From Cytobacillus stercorigallinarum (lineage in GTDB: Bacteria > Bacillota > Bacilli > Bacillales > Cytobacillaceae), in the NCBI RefSeq assembly GCF_014836495.1, contig NZ_JACSQT010000021.1, positions 1 to 32,700 of the forward strand: a stretch of DNA of 32,700 nucleotides, in the 5' to 3' direction. Shown here in pieces: positions 1-7,190 of the stretch. The first letter of the stretch is position 1; each line of letters begins with the position of its first letter. Position numbers and translations under genes: made by a program. The notes under the pieces are model-generated. The model did no database searches and was not told the DNA's origin. It saw nothing but the letters and a program-made list of their open reading frames with translations.

Positions 1-33
1 GAGTTTTTTTAATACAACGCTATAAGCTTTTTG

Positions 34-58
34 GAACCCTAGGCCGAGCCCAGGGTTT
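34..58. terminator. GC-rich hairpin at window edge
   Basis: An inverted repeat AACCCT ... AGGGTT (35-40 with 52-57) extends inward through GGC/GCC. The plus-strand side is followed by TTTTC and ATTT, so it may end a plus-strand gene lying left of the window. The U-tract is poor and the neighbouring gene is out of view. Confidence 0.3.
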
Positions 59-67
59 TCATTTACT

Positions 68-109
68 AAAAAATAAATAAGCGCCTCATTACATTCGTAA
101 TAAGACGCT
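68..109 (-). terminator. Rho-independent terminator of the CwlO-like gene
   Basis: The arms AGCGCCTCATTAC (80-92) and GTAATAAGACGCT (97-109) pair over 13 positions around a 4-nt loop, with two G-U pairs in the minus-strand RNA. The minus-strand RNA then runs into TTATTTATTTTTT. It lies just downstream of the stop codon at 133. Confidence 0.8.
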
Positions 110-132
110 CTTTCAAAAATTTAAATGATAGA

Positions 133-1392
133 TTAGTTGATGCGATTCACACGGCCGTTAAATGCTTTAGCCCAATAACCACTTGACATGTCAGCAATAG
201 CTACACCTGTGCTGCTTTGTGAACCGATGAATTTACCGCCACCGATATAAATACCAACATGACCATCTGTTTTATAAGTATTAAAGAATACCATATCCCC
301 AGGTTGCATTTGGCTTGCTGGAACTGGTGTACCTTGATTTTTCAATGCATCCGTACTAGAACCTACACTATAGCCACCTTGAGCAAACGCCCAATGTACG
401 AATCCTGAACAATCAAAACGTCCTGCAGCGATATCAGATGCTGAGCGACCGCCACCAAATACATAAACTGAATTTCCGATATATTTATTACCTGCTGAAA
501 TGACTGCTTGCATACCACTACCAACAGTTGTAGATGCTGGTGCAGAAGATGATTTTTCTGAAGACTTAGATTTAGAACTACTATTAGAGCTAGTAGTATT
601 TGTAGTTGAAGCTGATTCATTATTTGTAACACTTGCTTCTACAGGAGCTTGTCTAGCCATACTACTTTCAATTTCAGCTTGCATTGATGCTAAGTCAACA
701 TCTTTAGCTTGTAGCTTGGATTTTTTTTCAGCTGCAACTTCTTCTTTTTCTTTTAATTCAGCTTTTAATTTATTATTTTGTGCTTCCTGTTCTTTTAGTT
801 GCTCGCGCATACCTTCAAGATCAGTCATTTTTTCATTTAGTGAAGTTAACTCTTTATCTACTGTTGCTTTCTTTTCTTCTACTTCTTTTTTATCTTTATC
901 ATGTTGAATTAATAATTCTTCGTCTGCATCGACAATTTTAGAAATCGCACCAACGCGATCAACAAAATCACTGAAGCTAGTTGAACCTAGAAGAACTTCA
1001 ATATAGTTAACGTTAGAGCCACCGCTATTTTGGATAGCCACTGCACGCTCTTTTAAGATTTCACTTCTCTTGTCAATTCTTTCTTGAATGACTTTAATTT
1101 CTTCTTCAAGTTTTTTTACTTTTGCTTTCGCTTCTTCAATTTCTTTTTCTGTTTCTTTAACGATTTTCTCGTTATCGGCTACTGCTTTGTCTACTTTTGC
1201 AATTTTCTCTTCTAGACCATTTAATTCAGTTAATACAGTTGCAAGTTCTTTTTCTGCTTTCGAAAGATCAGATTTGACATCAGAGCGTTCTTTTTTAATG
1301 TCATCCAGAGATTCTGCGTTCACTGCTGGAAGTGCGAAGGCTCCAAGGCCTAACATAATTGTTGTGTTTAATGCGATAATCTTTTTCTTCAC
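133..1392 (-). CDS. cwlO: CwlO-like peptidoglycan D,L-endopeptidase (coiled coil + NlpC/P60)
   Basis: Secreted cell-wall hydrolase of 419 aa, expected to cut the D-Glu-diaminopimelate bond of peptidoglycan stem peptides during wall elongation. A signal peptide (residues 1-26, ending LPAVNA) precedes a long charged coiled coil (about 28-245), a Ser/Thr/Lys-rich linker (about 250-290) and a C-terminal NlpC/P60 domain. The domain has nucleophile Cys328 (RFDCSGFVHWAF), His378 (DGHVGIYIGGG) and a polar third position, probably Gln392 (FIGSQSS). This is the CwlO architecture, in which FtsEX acts on the coiled coil (known for B. subtilis); the B. subtilis protein is somewhat longer. The start is GTG, with AGGGG seven bases upstream; the nearby ATG at 1396 is out of frame. 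A WalR-like box and extended -10 promoter lie upstream. A paralogue of CwlO rather than the orthologue is possible. Confidence 0.88.
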   Translation of the reverse strand: MKKKIIALNTTIMLGLGAFALPAVNAESLDDIKKERSDVKSDLSKAEKELATVLTELNGLEEKIAKVDKAVADNEKIVKETEKEIEEAKAKVKKLEEEIKVIQERIDKRSEILKERAVAIQNSGGSNVNYIEVLLGSTSFSDFVDRVGAISKIVDADEELLIQHDKDKKEVEEKKATVDKELTSLNEKMTDLEGMREQLKEQEAQNNKLKAELKEKEEVAAEKKSKLQAKDVDLASMQAEIESSMARQAPVEASVTNNESASTTNTTSSNSSSKSKSSEKSSSAPASTTVGSGMQAVISAGNKYIGNSVYVFGGGRSASDIAAGRFDCSGFVHWAFAQGGYSVGSSTDALKNQGTPVPASQMQPGDMVFFNTYKTDGHVGIYIGGGKFIGSQSSTGVAIADMSSGYWAKAFNGRVNRIN

Positions 1393-1519
1393 TCATTTTC
1401 CCCTGCCTTTTTAACATTTTTCCTTTTTTATGTATGTTTTATCTATTTTGTCTATTTTTCTATGTTTTTTTTACTATAGTTCACTTTTATATGTCGGTAT
1501 ATTATCTAGTACAAAATGC

Positions 1520-1563
1520 ATTATATCATCCCTTTTTGACATTCAGGTAATAGCAATGTTACA
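1520..1563 (-). promoter_or_regulatory. Probable WalR box and extended -10 promoter of the CwlO-like gene
   Basis: Reading the minus strand, TGTAAC-N5-TATTAC (1563 to 1547) matches the WalR consensus TGTWAH-N5-TGTWAH except for one base of the second half. It overlaps the weak -35 region of an extended -10 element, TG-A-TATAAT (-10 hexamer at 1520-1525). That geometry suits an activator. Transcription would start near 1513, giving a leader of about 120 nt. WalR control of cwlO is known in B. subtilis; the site here is inferred from pattern only. Confidence 0.55.
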
Positions 1564-1968
1564 AATATATTACTAATCCGACATATTTCATCATTTTTTT
1601 ATTACAAACTGAAACTTTTTCCTAAAAACTTGTATTTTTTTGCACCTTTCTCCTAATCTCTTTGGCCTAATAAAGAGGAGGGCTACTTCATGATCTGTAA
1701 AAATCTAGTTTTTTTCAATTATTTAATACAGTCTCCATGAAAACATACTAACTTCATTATTTCAATGATTAACCCCTATAGTACAGAATACGTTAAATAG
1801 GTGAGTAAAGATTGTGAGTCAATTGTTGGTGGACTAGATGAACAAATTTAAAGTTGGTAGACTTTCATTCTTTTATCCAAAAATGAAATATTTGTATTAC
1901 AAAACAACAGTAATTAAATGAACTAGGAAGATTACTTGCCTTTTAGCACCTAAGCAATATAACAGAAA
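1564..1968. other. Intergenic region, about 400 bp, no clear gene
   Basis: AT-rich spacer between the CwlO-like gene and the SNF2 terminator. On the plus strand a very good ribosome site (AAAGAGGAGGG, 1672-1682) stands seven bases before an ATG at 1690, but the frame closes at 1740 after 16 codons (MICKNLVFFNYLIQSP). A 27-codon frame starts at 1839 with only a weak ribosome site. An imperfect direct repeat GTTGGTGGACT / GTTGGTAGACT lies at 1825 and 1853. None of these is convincing as a gene. Confidence 0.3.
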
Positions 1969-1994
1969 CAAAAAAAGAGACCCATTAGTCTCTT
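1969..1994 (-). terminator. Terminator of the SNF2 helicase gene, overlapping its stop codon
   Basis: Minus-strand AGAGAC-TAATGG-GTCTCT followed by TTTTTTTG. The arms are 1988-1993 and 1976-1981, so the 5' arm lies in the last codons of the gene, whose TAA is at 1985-1987. Confidence 0.75.
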
Positions 1995-4900
1995 ATATCT
2001 AAAAGATGTAATAGATCTTCTTCCGTAAGAAAGTCTTCTGTTTCTCTGTCAATGATCGTATGAATTAAATCTTTTTTGCGATACTGCATTTCTTCCATTC
2101 TTTCCTCAATCGTACCTTTAGCGATTAATTTCACGACAACGACATCTTTTTTTTGACCGATGCGGTAGGCCCGGTCCGCTGCTTGGCTTTCAACTGCTGG
2201 ATTCCACCATGTGTCATATAAAATAACAGTGTCTGCACCTGTTAAATTCAAACCAGTGCCACCAGCTTTTAATGATAATAGGAAAAGATTCTTTTCCCCA
2301 CTATTGAACTGTTCGCACATTTCTACTCTTTCTTTTGCGGTAGTATGACCATCTAAATAAAAGAATTCTTCCCCTTGAAAGGAGAGTTCACTACTGATAA
2401 TTTCAAGCATGCTAGTGAATTGAGAGAATATGAGCACACGGCGATTCGCCTGTTTTGCTTCTTGTAATAAAGTCAATAATTGATCTAGTTTAGCTGAGCG
2501 GCCATGATAGTCTTCTACAAATAATACCGGGTGACAACATAACTGTCTTAACCTCGTTAGTCCTGCTAAAATTCGTATACGATTTTTCCTTAACGTCCGT
2601 TTATCTAAATGCTTTAATGTATCTTCTTTTAATTTGGCTAAATACGCTAAATAAATTTTTTGTTGTTCTTTATATAAATCTATTCTTTCGATTTTTTCTT
2701 CCTTAACAGGAAGCTCTTCCAATACCTCTGTTTTCATTCTTCGCAATACAAAAGGTTGAATGATTCGAGCAATCGCAGCATTATTTAGTTCACTAAATTG
2801 TTGTAAGCCGAGAAATAAATCTGGGAAGATAATATGAAAGACAGACCATAAGTCTTCAATTGCATTTTCAATCGGCGTACCTGTTAACGCAAATTTATAT
2901 TGTGATGATAATTGTTTTACAGATTTATGCGTTTCAGTTAGTGGATTTTTAAAACTTTGTGCTTCATCAAAGATAATCGTATGAAAACGTTCATTTTTCA
3001 ACCATTGAATGTCTTTTCTTAATAACGTATATGATGTAATAACTACATCTGCTACATGAATATCTTTACGTAATAATTGTCTTTCGCTCTGTTTGCCATC
3101 TAATATCACTACATTCATATCCGGTACAAACTTCATCCATTCTTGTAACCAATTGTAGAGTACGGCTGAGGGACATACAATAAGAGCAGGTGACTGTTTA
3201 TGTCTTATTTCATCTATATAAGAATAGATGAAAGTAATCGCTTGTACCGTTTTCCCAAGCCCCATATCGTCTGCTAAAATTCCACCAAATTGGTTTTCTG
3301 CCAGCTTTCTCATCCACTGATAACCTTCTATTTGATAGGGCCTTAATATTGACGAAAAATGCCCTGGTAGAGGATAGTCATCTTTATTAAGGTTTTTAAA
3401 TTCTTGAAGGAAATTTCTTATAGATGCTTCGAAGGCAATCGTTTCTTCCTTCGTTTTTGCAATAAGCTGTAAACCCCGAGCAAGTGTTGCCTCACTCCAA
3501 TTTTCAGCTTGCAGAGGTACTTCGTTTAAAAAAGCCTTAATTTGTTGATAATCTTCAGTTTCTAAAGATAATAATGCCCCGTTCTTGAGGCGATAGTATT
3601 TCCGTTTATGTTCAATTGCGTTTAGGATTTCTTTAATTTCTTGCTCAGGAATCCCTTCAATATCAAATTTAAATTGTAACCAATTCATGCGCTCTTTTTT
3701 CATTTTCACTCGAATGATTGGGCGCGTTTTACCTTTATCAACCCTCATCTTTATGGCTTTAGTCGTATATGTACGTACAAGCTTTTGTAAATCAGGTAAA
3801 ATATGCATTAAAAAATGATATTCTAATTCTTCATTTTGAATATAATATCCTTCATCCGTTTTTGTAAAAGAGGCCTGTTCCATTAAAGAGAGGATTTGCT
3901 CCTCTTCTTCTATATTTCTAAATAGAACCTTTTTAGCTTTTTCTTCATCTAAGGGATTAAAACTTAATTTGCCGTAATGAAACTCCAAACTTGCTAATAA
4001 TTTATGATTTAAGCGATCTAAATAAAGCTTTGCCACAAGGGGTGCTTGCATATATTGCTTTTTAATCGTATCAGCTATTGTTATCGTCGCTAGCTTCTTT
4101 AACCCAGGCACTACTTTATGTAAGAAAAATGAGATTTGTTCATTCGCAATCCGCAATTTCCCATCCTTTTGCATCATCTTTAACAATTCAGTTAAGCGTC
4201 TAAAGTCTTGTTTGGGCCAACGATAAAAGCACCCCTCTTTATATACAACTTGATAATAAGGTAAAAGCTGAAAAGAATCACTTTGATTGTAAGACAAGAC
4301 AGCCGTATTTTCAGCTTCGTTAAAAGAGAGTTCAAAAGTGATGGGTAAAGGTTGCTCTGATAATCTCATCGTTTGTAACTGTTTGTTCTCTTCTATAAAG
4401 TGACTATTTCCTAACTGAATAATGTTTTCCATTACTTTTTCCCATGTTAATGAAGGAATGAATAACCATTCTTGCTTTCTTTCTGCATTCTCTAATAGTT
4501 GGATAATATTAGCGATTGGCTCAGCTACATAATGTGCACTAGCATCCAAAAGAAGTCCATTACTTTCTTTATATACCCTTCCTTGCCTAAAAGAACGGAA
4601 CCAATCGAGAGGAGAGGATATAGGTAGATCTTGATAGATAAATGATAGCGCTAGCCTTGTTTCATTCTTCCATTGCACCATACGGCATTGTATATGGATT
4701 TCTAATTTTTTTCTATACTCAAAATGGGCTTGTTCATTTATTTCCGGCATCTCTTTTGCAAATAAGGAGAATAGTTGATTCGCATCTGAGTCCGCTCTCA
4801 CTCTGTTCTTTTTTTGACAGGCAATATAAACGGCCGCTAAATGCTGACATTCTTTACGATAAGAAGAGAGTTGAGGGCAACTACACTTTGACTGTATCTC

Positions 4901-5080
4901 ACCATTTGTCCATTCTATTTCCACATTGAAGTGTTCTCCGCTTTCAACAACTGCATAGATTTTGTTTTCTTCTATTGTTATAAAGTTGACTTTCCCTGCA
5001 GAAAAAAAAGCTTTACCACGCTTAAAAGAAACAGCTCCACATCTTTCAATAATCATTTTGTCAGTGAGGTTCAATTCCAC
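1985..5080 (-). CDS. SWIM zinc-finger SNF2-family helicase/ATPase
   Basis: Large (1031 aa) cytoplasmic DNA-dependent ATPase of the bacterial SNF2/RapA-like group. An N-terminal SWIM zinc finger is visible as Cys66-x-Cys68-x9-Cys78-x-His80. A central region of about 450 residues (bacterial SNF2_assoc type) follows. The ATPase core has motif I DDMGLGKT (604-611), a DEAQ motif II (705-708), LTGTP (732-736), motif V LKAGGTGLNLTGAD (937-950) and motif VI QAADRAYRIGQ (966-976), so both RecA lobes are intact. Start is GTG with AGGAG eight bases upstream; the ATG at 5087 is out of frame and only one base from the ribosome site. The partner and substrate are unknown; proteins of this type are thought to remodel protein-DNA or RNA polymerase complexes. 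Single-gene unit with its own promoter and terminator. Confidence 0.9.
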   Translation of the reverse strand: MELNLTDKMIIERCGAVSFKRGKAFFSAGKVNFITIEENKIYAVVESGEHFNVEIEWTNGEIQSKCSCPQLSSYRKECQHLAAVYIACQKKNRVRADSDANQLFSLFAKEMPEINEQAHFEYRKKLEIHIQCRMVQWKNETRLALSFIYQDLPISSPLDWFRSFRQGRVYKESNGLLLDASAHYVAEPIANIIQLLENAERKQEWLFIPSLTWEKVMENIIQLGNSHFIEENKQLQTMRLSEQPLPITFELSFNEAENTAVLSYNQSDSFQLLPYYQVVYKEGCFYRWPKQDFRRLTELLKMMQKDGKLRIANEQISFFLHKVVPGLKKLATITIADTIKKQYMQAPLVAKLYLDRLNHKLLASLEFHYGKLSFNPLDEEKAKKVLFRNIEEEEQILSLMEQASFTKTDEGYYIQNEELEYHFLMHILPDLQKLVRTYTTKAIKMRVDKGKTRPIIRVKMKKERMNWLQFKFDIEGIPEQEIKEILNAIEHKRKYYRLKNGALLSLETEDYQQIKAFLNEVPLQAENWSEATLARGLQLIAKTKEETIAFEASIRNFLQEFKNLNKDDYPLPGHFSSILRPYQIEGYQWMRKLAENQFGGILADDMGLGKTVQAITFIYSYIDEIRHKQSPALIVCPSAVLYNWLQEWMKFVPDMNVVILDGKQSERQLLRKDIHVADVVITSYTLLRKDIQWLKNERFHTIIFDEAQSFKNPLTETHKSVKQLSSQYKFALTGTPIENAIEDLWSVFHIIFPDLFLGLQQFSELNNAAIARIIQPFVLRRMKTEVLEELPVKEEKIERIDLYKEQQKIYLAYLAKLKEDTLKHLDKRTLRKNRIRILAGLTRLRQLCCHPVLFVEDYHGRSAKLDQLLTLLQEAKQANRRVLIFSQFTSMLEIISSELSFQGEEFFYLDGHTTAKERVEMCEQFNSGEKNLFLLSLKAGGTGLNLTGADTVILYDTWWNPAVESQAADRAYRIGQKKDVVVVKLIAKGTIEERMEEMQYRKKDLIHTIIDRETEDFLTEEDLLHLLDIRD

Positions 5081-5111
5081 AAATCATGCTCCTTTATTCA
5101 AATGTGCTTCT

Positions 5112-5117
5112 ATTATA
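5112..5117 (-). promoter_or_regulatory. Extended -10 promoter of the SNF2 gene
   Basis: Minus strand TG-T-TATAAT, with the -10 hexamer complement at 5112-5117, 32 bases before the GTG start. No recognisable -35 lies 17 bases upstream. Confidence 0.5.
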
Positions 5118-5161
5118 ACAAACCTATACATAAAGATTGTATAGCAAAAACTTTCTATTCA

Positions 5162-5190
5162 TTGCTAAATGAATGTTTTGAAAGTGTATA
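5162..5190 (+). promoter_or_regulatory. Possible sigma-A promoter for the secreted protein at 5240
   Basis: TTGCTA (5162-5167), a 17-bp spacer and TGTATA (5185-5190) precede the plus-strand gene by about 50 bases. The -10 is imperfect; an alternative overlapping pair starts at TTGAAA near 5178. Confidence 0.35.
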
Positions 5191-5239
5191 AAAGGATATA
5201 TGAATAGTAGAAACAAAAAATACAAACGGAGGAGATTAA

Positions 5240-5716
5240 ATGTTTAAATTTATCCTTTCCTTATCCGTCCTACCATTCGTCCTTTTTCTAAACTTAACTG
5301 CTGTTCCAAGTGGGGAACCAGTTGCAGCAAAGGATACTATCATTGAAAATAAAACGAGTCAAGAATCAACAAATACCGTTTCGACATTAAAAGAGAAATT
5401 ACATAGCAACCTGACAGAACAAGACGTAATCGATCAGTTTGGTCAGCCTGATCAAAAAATGAAAGATGATATGTATGGCTTACCCACTTTTCGCTATGAT
5501 TTTAAACAGGATGAACATTATGCATTAGATGCTGATTATCAGCTCGTTGACATGGAAGCTTTAAAAAATAATCAATTAGAGGCCATTATATACTTTGATT
5601 TTGATCATAACAAAAATATTAGAAGTGCAGCACTCTATTATGTAAACGATGAGGAGAAAATTGAAGAATACCGTATATTTGCTGACGGCACAGAAAAAAA
5701 GTTGGTGATTGAATAG
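5240..5716 (+). CDS. Small secreted protein of unknown function
   Basis: 158-aa protein with a hydrophobic N-terminus (about residues 4-25) that reads as a signal peptide, followed by a Ser/Thr/Lys-rich stretch and a soluble domain. The segment LTEQDVIDQFGQPDQ resembles the helix-turn start seen in small secreted SmpA/OmlA-like or DUF4309-like domains, where a VxxxFGxP motif is common, but I cannot assign a family. No lipobox Cys is present, so it is probably secreted or membrane-anchored through an uncleaved signal. The start is clear: GGAGGAG stands six bases before ATG. It is a monocistronic gene, divergent from SNF2 and closed by a long bidirectional terminator. Confidence 0.75.
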   Translation: MFKFILSLSVLPFVLFLNLTAVPSGEPVAAKDTIIENKTSQESTNTVSTLKEKLHSNLTEQDVIDQFGQPDQKMKDDMYGLPTFRYDFKQDEHYALDADYQLVDMEALKNNQLEAIIYFDFDHNKNIRSAALYYVNDEEKIEEYRIFADGTEKKLVIE

Positions 5717-5746
5717 TAGAGCTAACCTAAAGGCGGTAGATAAAAA

Positions 5747-5792
5747 GAAAAAGTCAGTCTCGTTATCACTCATATACGGGACTGACTTTTTC
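5747..5792. terminator. Bidirectional terminator
   Basis: A perfect 13-bp inverted repeat, GAAAAAGTCAGTC (5747-5759) and GACTGACTTTTTC (5780-5792), has a U-run inside and after the arm on both strands. It separates the converging genes ending at 5716 and 5851. Confidence 0.85.
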
Positions 5793-5850
5793 TTTCCTTT
5801 GACAATCATTTATATTTATTAAGCGCTCGCCTTAAGAGCGACCGTTCTAA

Positions 5851-6051
5851 TCATTCTTCTTTATTCAACTCGGCTGCTTTCCTTTGAATAGTAATAATTA
5901 GCTTTACTAATACAACTGTACCTGCGATATTTGCTATTAGACTTGAAAGTAATAATAGTATTGCAACGATTGGCGAAACATCTAGTTTAAAGGAAAAATA
6001 GAGTAATACAATACCTATAAATATTAGAAGAAAGCCAGGATATTTTTTCAC
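5851..6051 (-). CDS. Small two-helix membrane protein
   Basis: 66-aa protein with two hydrophobic segments (about residues 5-23 and 26-50 of MKKYPGF...) and a charged tail ending ELNKEE. No function is recognised. The start is chosen at the GTG at 6051, with AGGTGG seven bases upstream. The longer frame beginning with ATG at 6075 has no ribosome site and would add eight residues (MVSIGGDV). No terminator with a good U-run separates it from the upstream nitrilase-like gene (gap about 130 nt), so co-transcription is possible. Confidence 0.6.
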   Translation of the reverse strand: MKKYPGFLLIFIGIVLLYFSFKLDVSPIVAILLLLSSLIANIAGTVVLVKLIITIQRKAAELNKEE

Positions 6052-6181
6052 CACATCACCACCTATCGAAACCATATTTTTATCTGTTGCTGAAGTTTAA
6101 CTCTTTTGTTTATCACAGGTCTCTCCTCTAAGTACCGACACATCTTCCACTGTTCTTAGGAGAAAACTCATGACATGTTCA

Positions 6182-7054
6182 TTAATCCAATCTTGCCTTT
6201 TCCCAATCATAATATAAGTCTGTTCTCCGGTCACGCCAAGTTGTTACAGATCCTTTTTTTCTAACTTCATACAATAAATGAGGATCGATATCAGCTGTAA
6301 TAATCATATCATTATTTAATTCACCCTCAGCTAAAACACCTTGCGGAGGAAATGGGATATCGTTTGGTGTTATGATAGCTGCTTGCCCAAAATTTGCACG
6401 CATAAATTCAACTGTAGGCAGTGATCCCACTGTCCCAGCACCAACGACATAGATTTGGTTTTCGATTGCTCTTGCGTGAGAAGTGTATCTGACGCGGTGA
6501 AAACCATGACGGTCATCTGTACATGAAGGGCAAAAAATAATATCTGCTCCTTTCGCGACTGCCATGCGGACTATCTCAGGAAATTCTATATCATAACATG
6601 TAAGAATCGCAATCCTACCTTTTTCGGTATCGAAAACTTTTAGGTCCTCACCTTCTGTAATACCCCACTCATATATTTCAGTCGGTGTCAAATGAAGCTT
6701 TGCTTGTTCTTCTATCCGTCCATCCGGGAAAAAAAGATGCGCCATATTATAGAGCCGATTATTACGCCTGATTACGTGAGTACCTGCAATAATATGCATA
6801 TTTGTTTCAATAGCTAATTGAGAAAACAGGGATTGATATTGTTTCGTAAAACCTGGTAATTCTGCAATCGATAAACTCTCACCGGTTTCACTACCAATTG
6901 ATAATAATTGAGTAGTAAAAAATTCCGGAAACAATACAAACTCAGAATCAAACTCTTTTGCAGTAAGAATATAATGCTTGCACTGACGAGCAAAATCCTC
7001 AAACGAACGAATCGTATGCAAATGATACTGCACACTAGAAACTCTCATCTTCAT
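6182..7054 (-). CDS. Carbon-nitrogen hydrolase, nitrilase superfamily
   Basis: 290-aa cytoplasmic hydrolase expected to cleave a nitrile or amide C-N bond through a thioester intermediate. The Glu-Lys-Cys triad is complete: Glu44 (LFPEFF), Lys119 (AKLHLTP) and Cys153 (LTCYDIEFPE). The substrate cannot be told from sequence. The start is the ATG at 7054, with AAGGAGG six bases upstream (MKMRVSSVQ). The open frame runs 18 codons further, but those codons lie across the hairpin at 7087-7122, so the longer form is unlikely. A sigma-A-like promoter at 7155-7183 gives it its own transcript, whose leader contains that hairpin. In some bacilli this domain is fused to an acetyltransferase; here it stands alone. 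Confidence 0.85.
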   Translation of the reverse strand: MKMRVSSVQYHLHTIRSFEDFARQCKHYILTAKEFDSEFVLFPEFFTTQLLSIGSETGESLSIAELPGFTKQYQSLFSQLAIETNMHIIAGTHVIRRNNRLYNMAHLFFPDGRIEEQAKLHLTPTEIYEWGITEGEDLKVFDTEKGRIAILTCYDIEFPEIVRMAVAKGADIIFCPSCTDDRHGFHRVRYTSHARAIENQIYVVGAGTVGSLPTVEFMRANFGQAAIITPNDIPFPPQGVLAEGELNNDMIITADIDPHLLYEVRKKGSVTTWRDRRTDLYYDWEKARLD

Positions 7055-7078
7055 TGTCATCCTCCTTATCTTTTGGGC

Positions 7079-7122
7079 ATAATAAAACCCAGAGAAAGAA
7101 AACCGCATTCTTTCTACCGGGT
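7079..7122 (-). terminator. Hairpin ending the ABC exporter transcript, also inside the nitrilase leader
   Basis: In the minus-strand RNA, ACCC ... AGAAAGAA pairs with TTCTTTCT ... GGGT (outer arms 7119-7122 with 7087-7090, inner 7108-7115 with 7093-7100), followed by TTTTATT. It lies 70-110 bases after the ABC gene stop and before the nitrilase ribosome site. Confidence 0.6.
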
Positions 7123-7154
7123 AAACAAGTCATTCTTTAAATTTCTCACCTTTT

Positions 7155-7183
7155 ATTATGATAAATAATCATCAATTTGACAA
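7155..7183 (-). promoter_or_regulatory. Sigma-A-like promoter of the nitrilase gene
   Basis: Minus strand TTGTCA (7183-7178), exactly 17 bp, then CATAAT (7160-7155). Start of transcription would be near 7148, giving a leader of about 95 nt that contains the hairpin at 7087-7122. Confidence 0.55.
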
Positions 7184-7190
7184 CCTTTAA

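Noticed and set aside
1088..1414. Plus-strand open frame of 108 codons opposite the coiled-coil coding region
   Set aside because: Ser/Phe-rich reverse complement of a Glu/Lys-rich coiled coil; no ribosome site.
1825..1863. Direct repeat GTTGGTGGACT / GTTGGTAGACT
   Set aside because: Only two copies with a mismatch and no associated feature; within chance for an intergenic spacer.
7055..7108. Longer nitrilase start (MRFSFSGFYY...)
   Set aside because: It begins in the hairpin at 7087-7122, has no ribosome site, and AAGGAGG lies six bases before the ATG at 7054.
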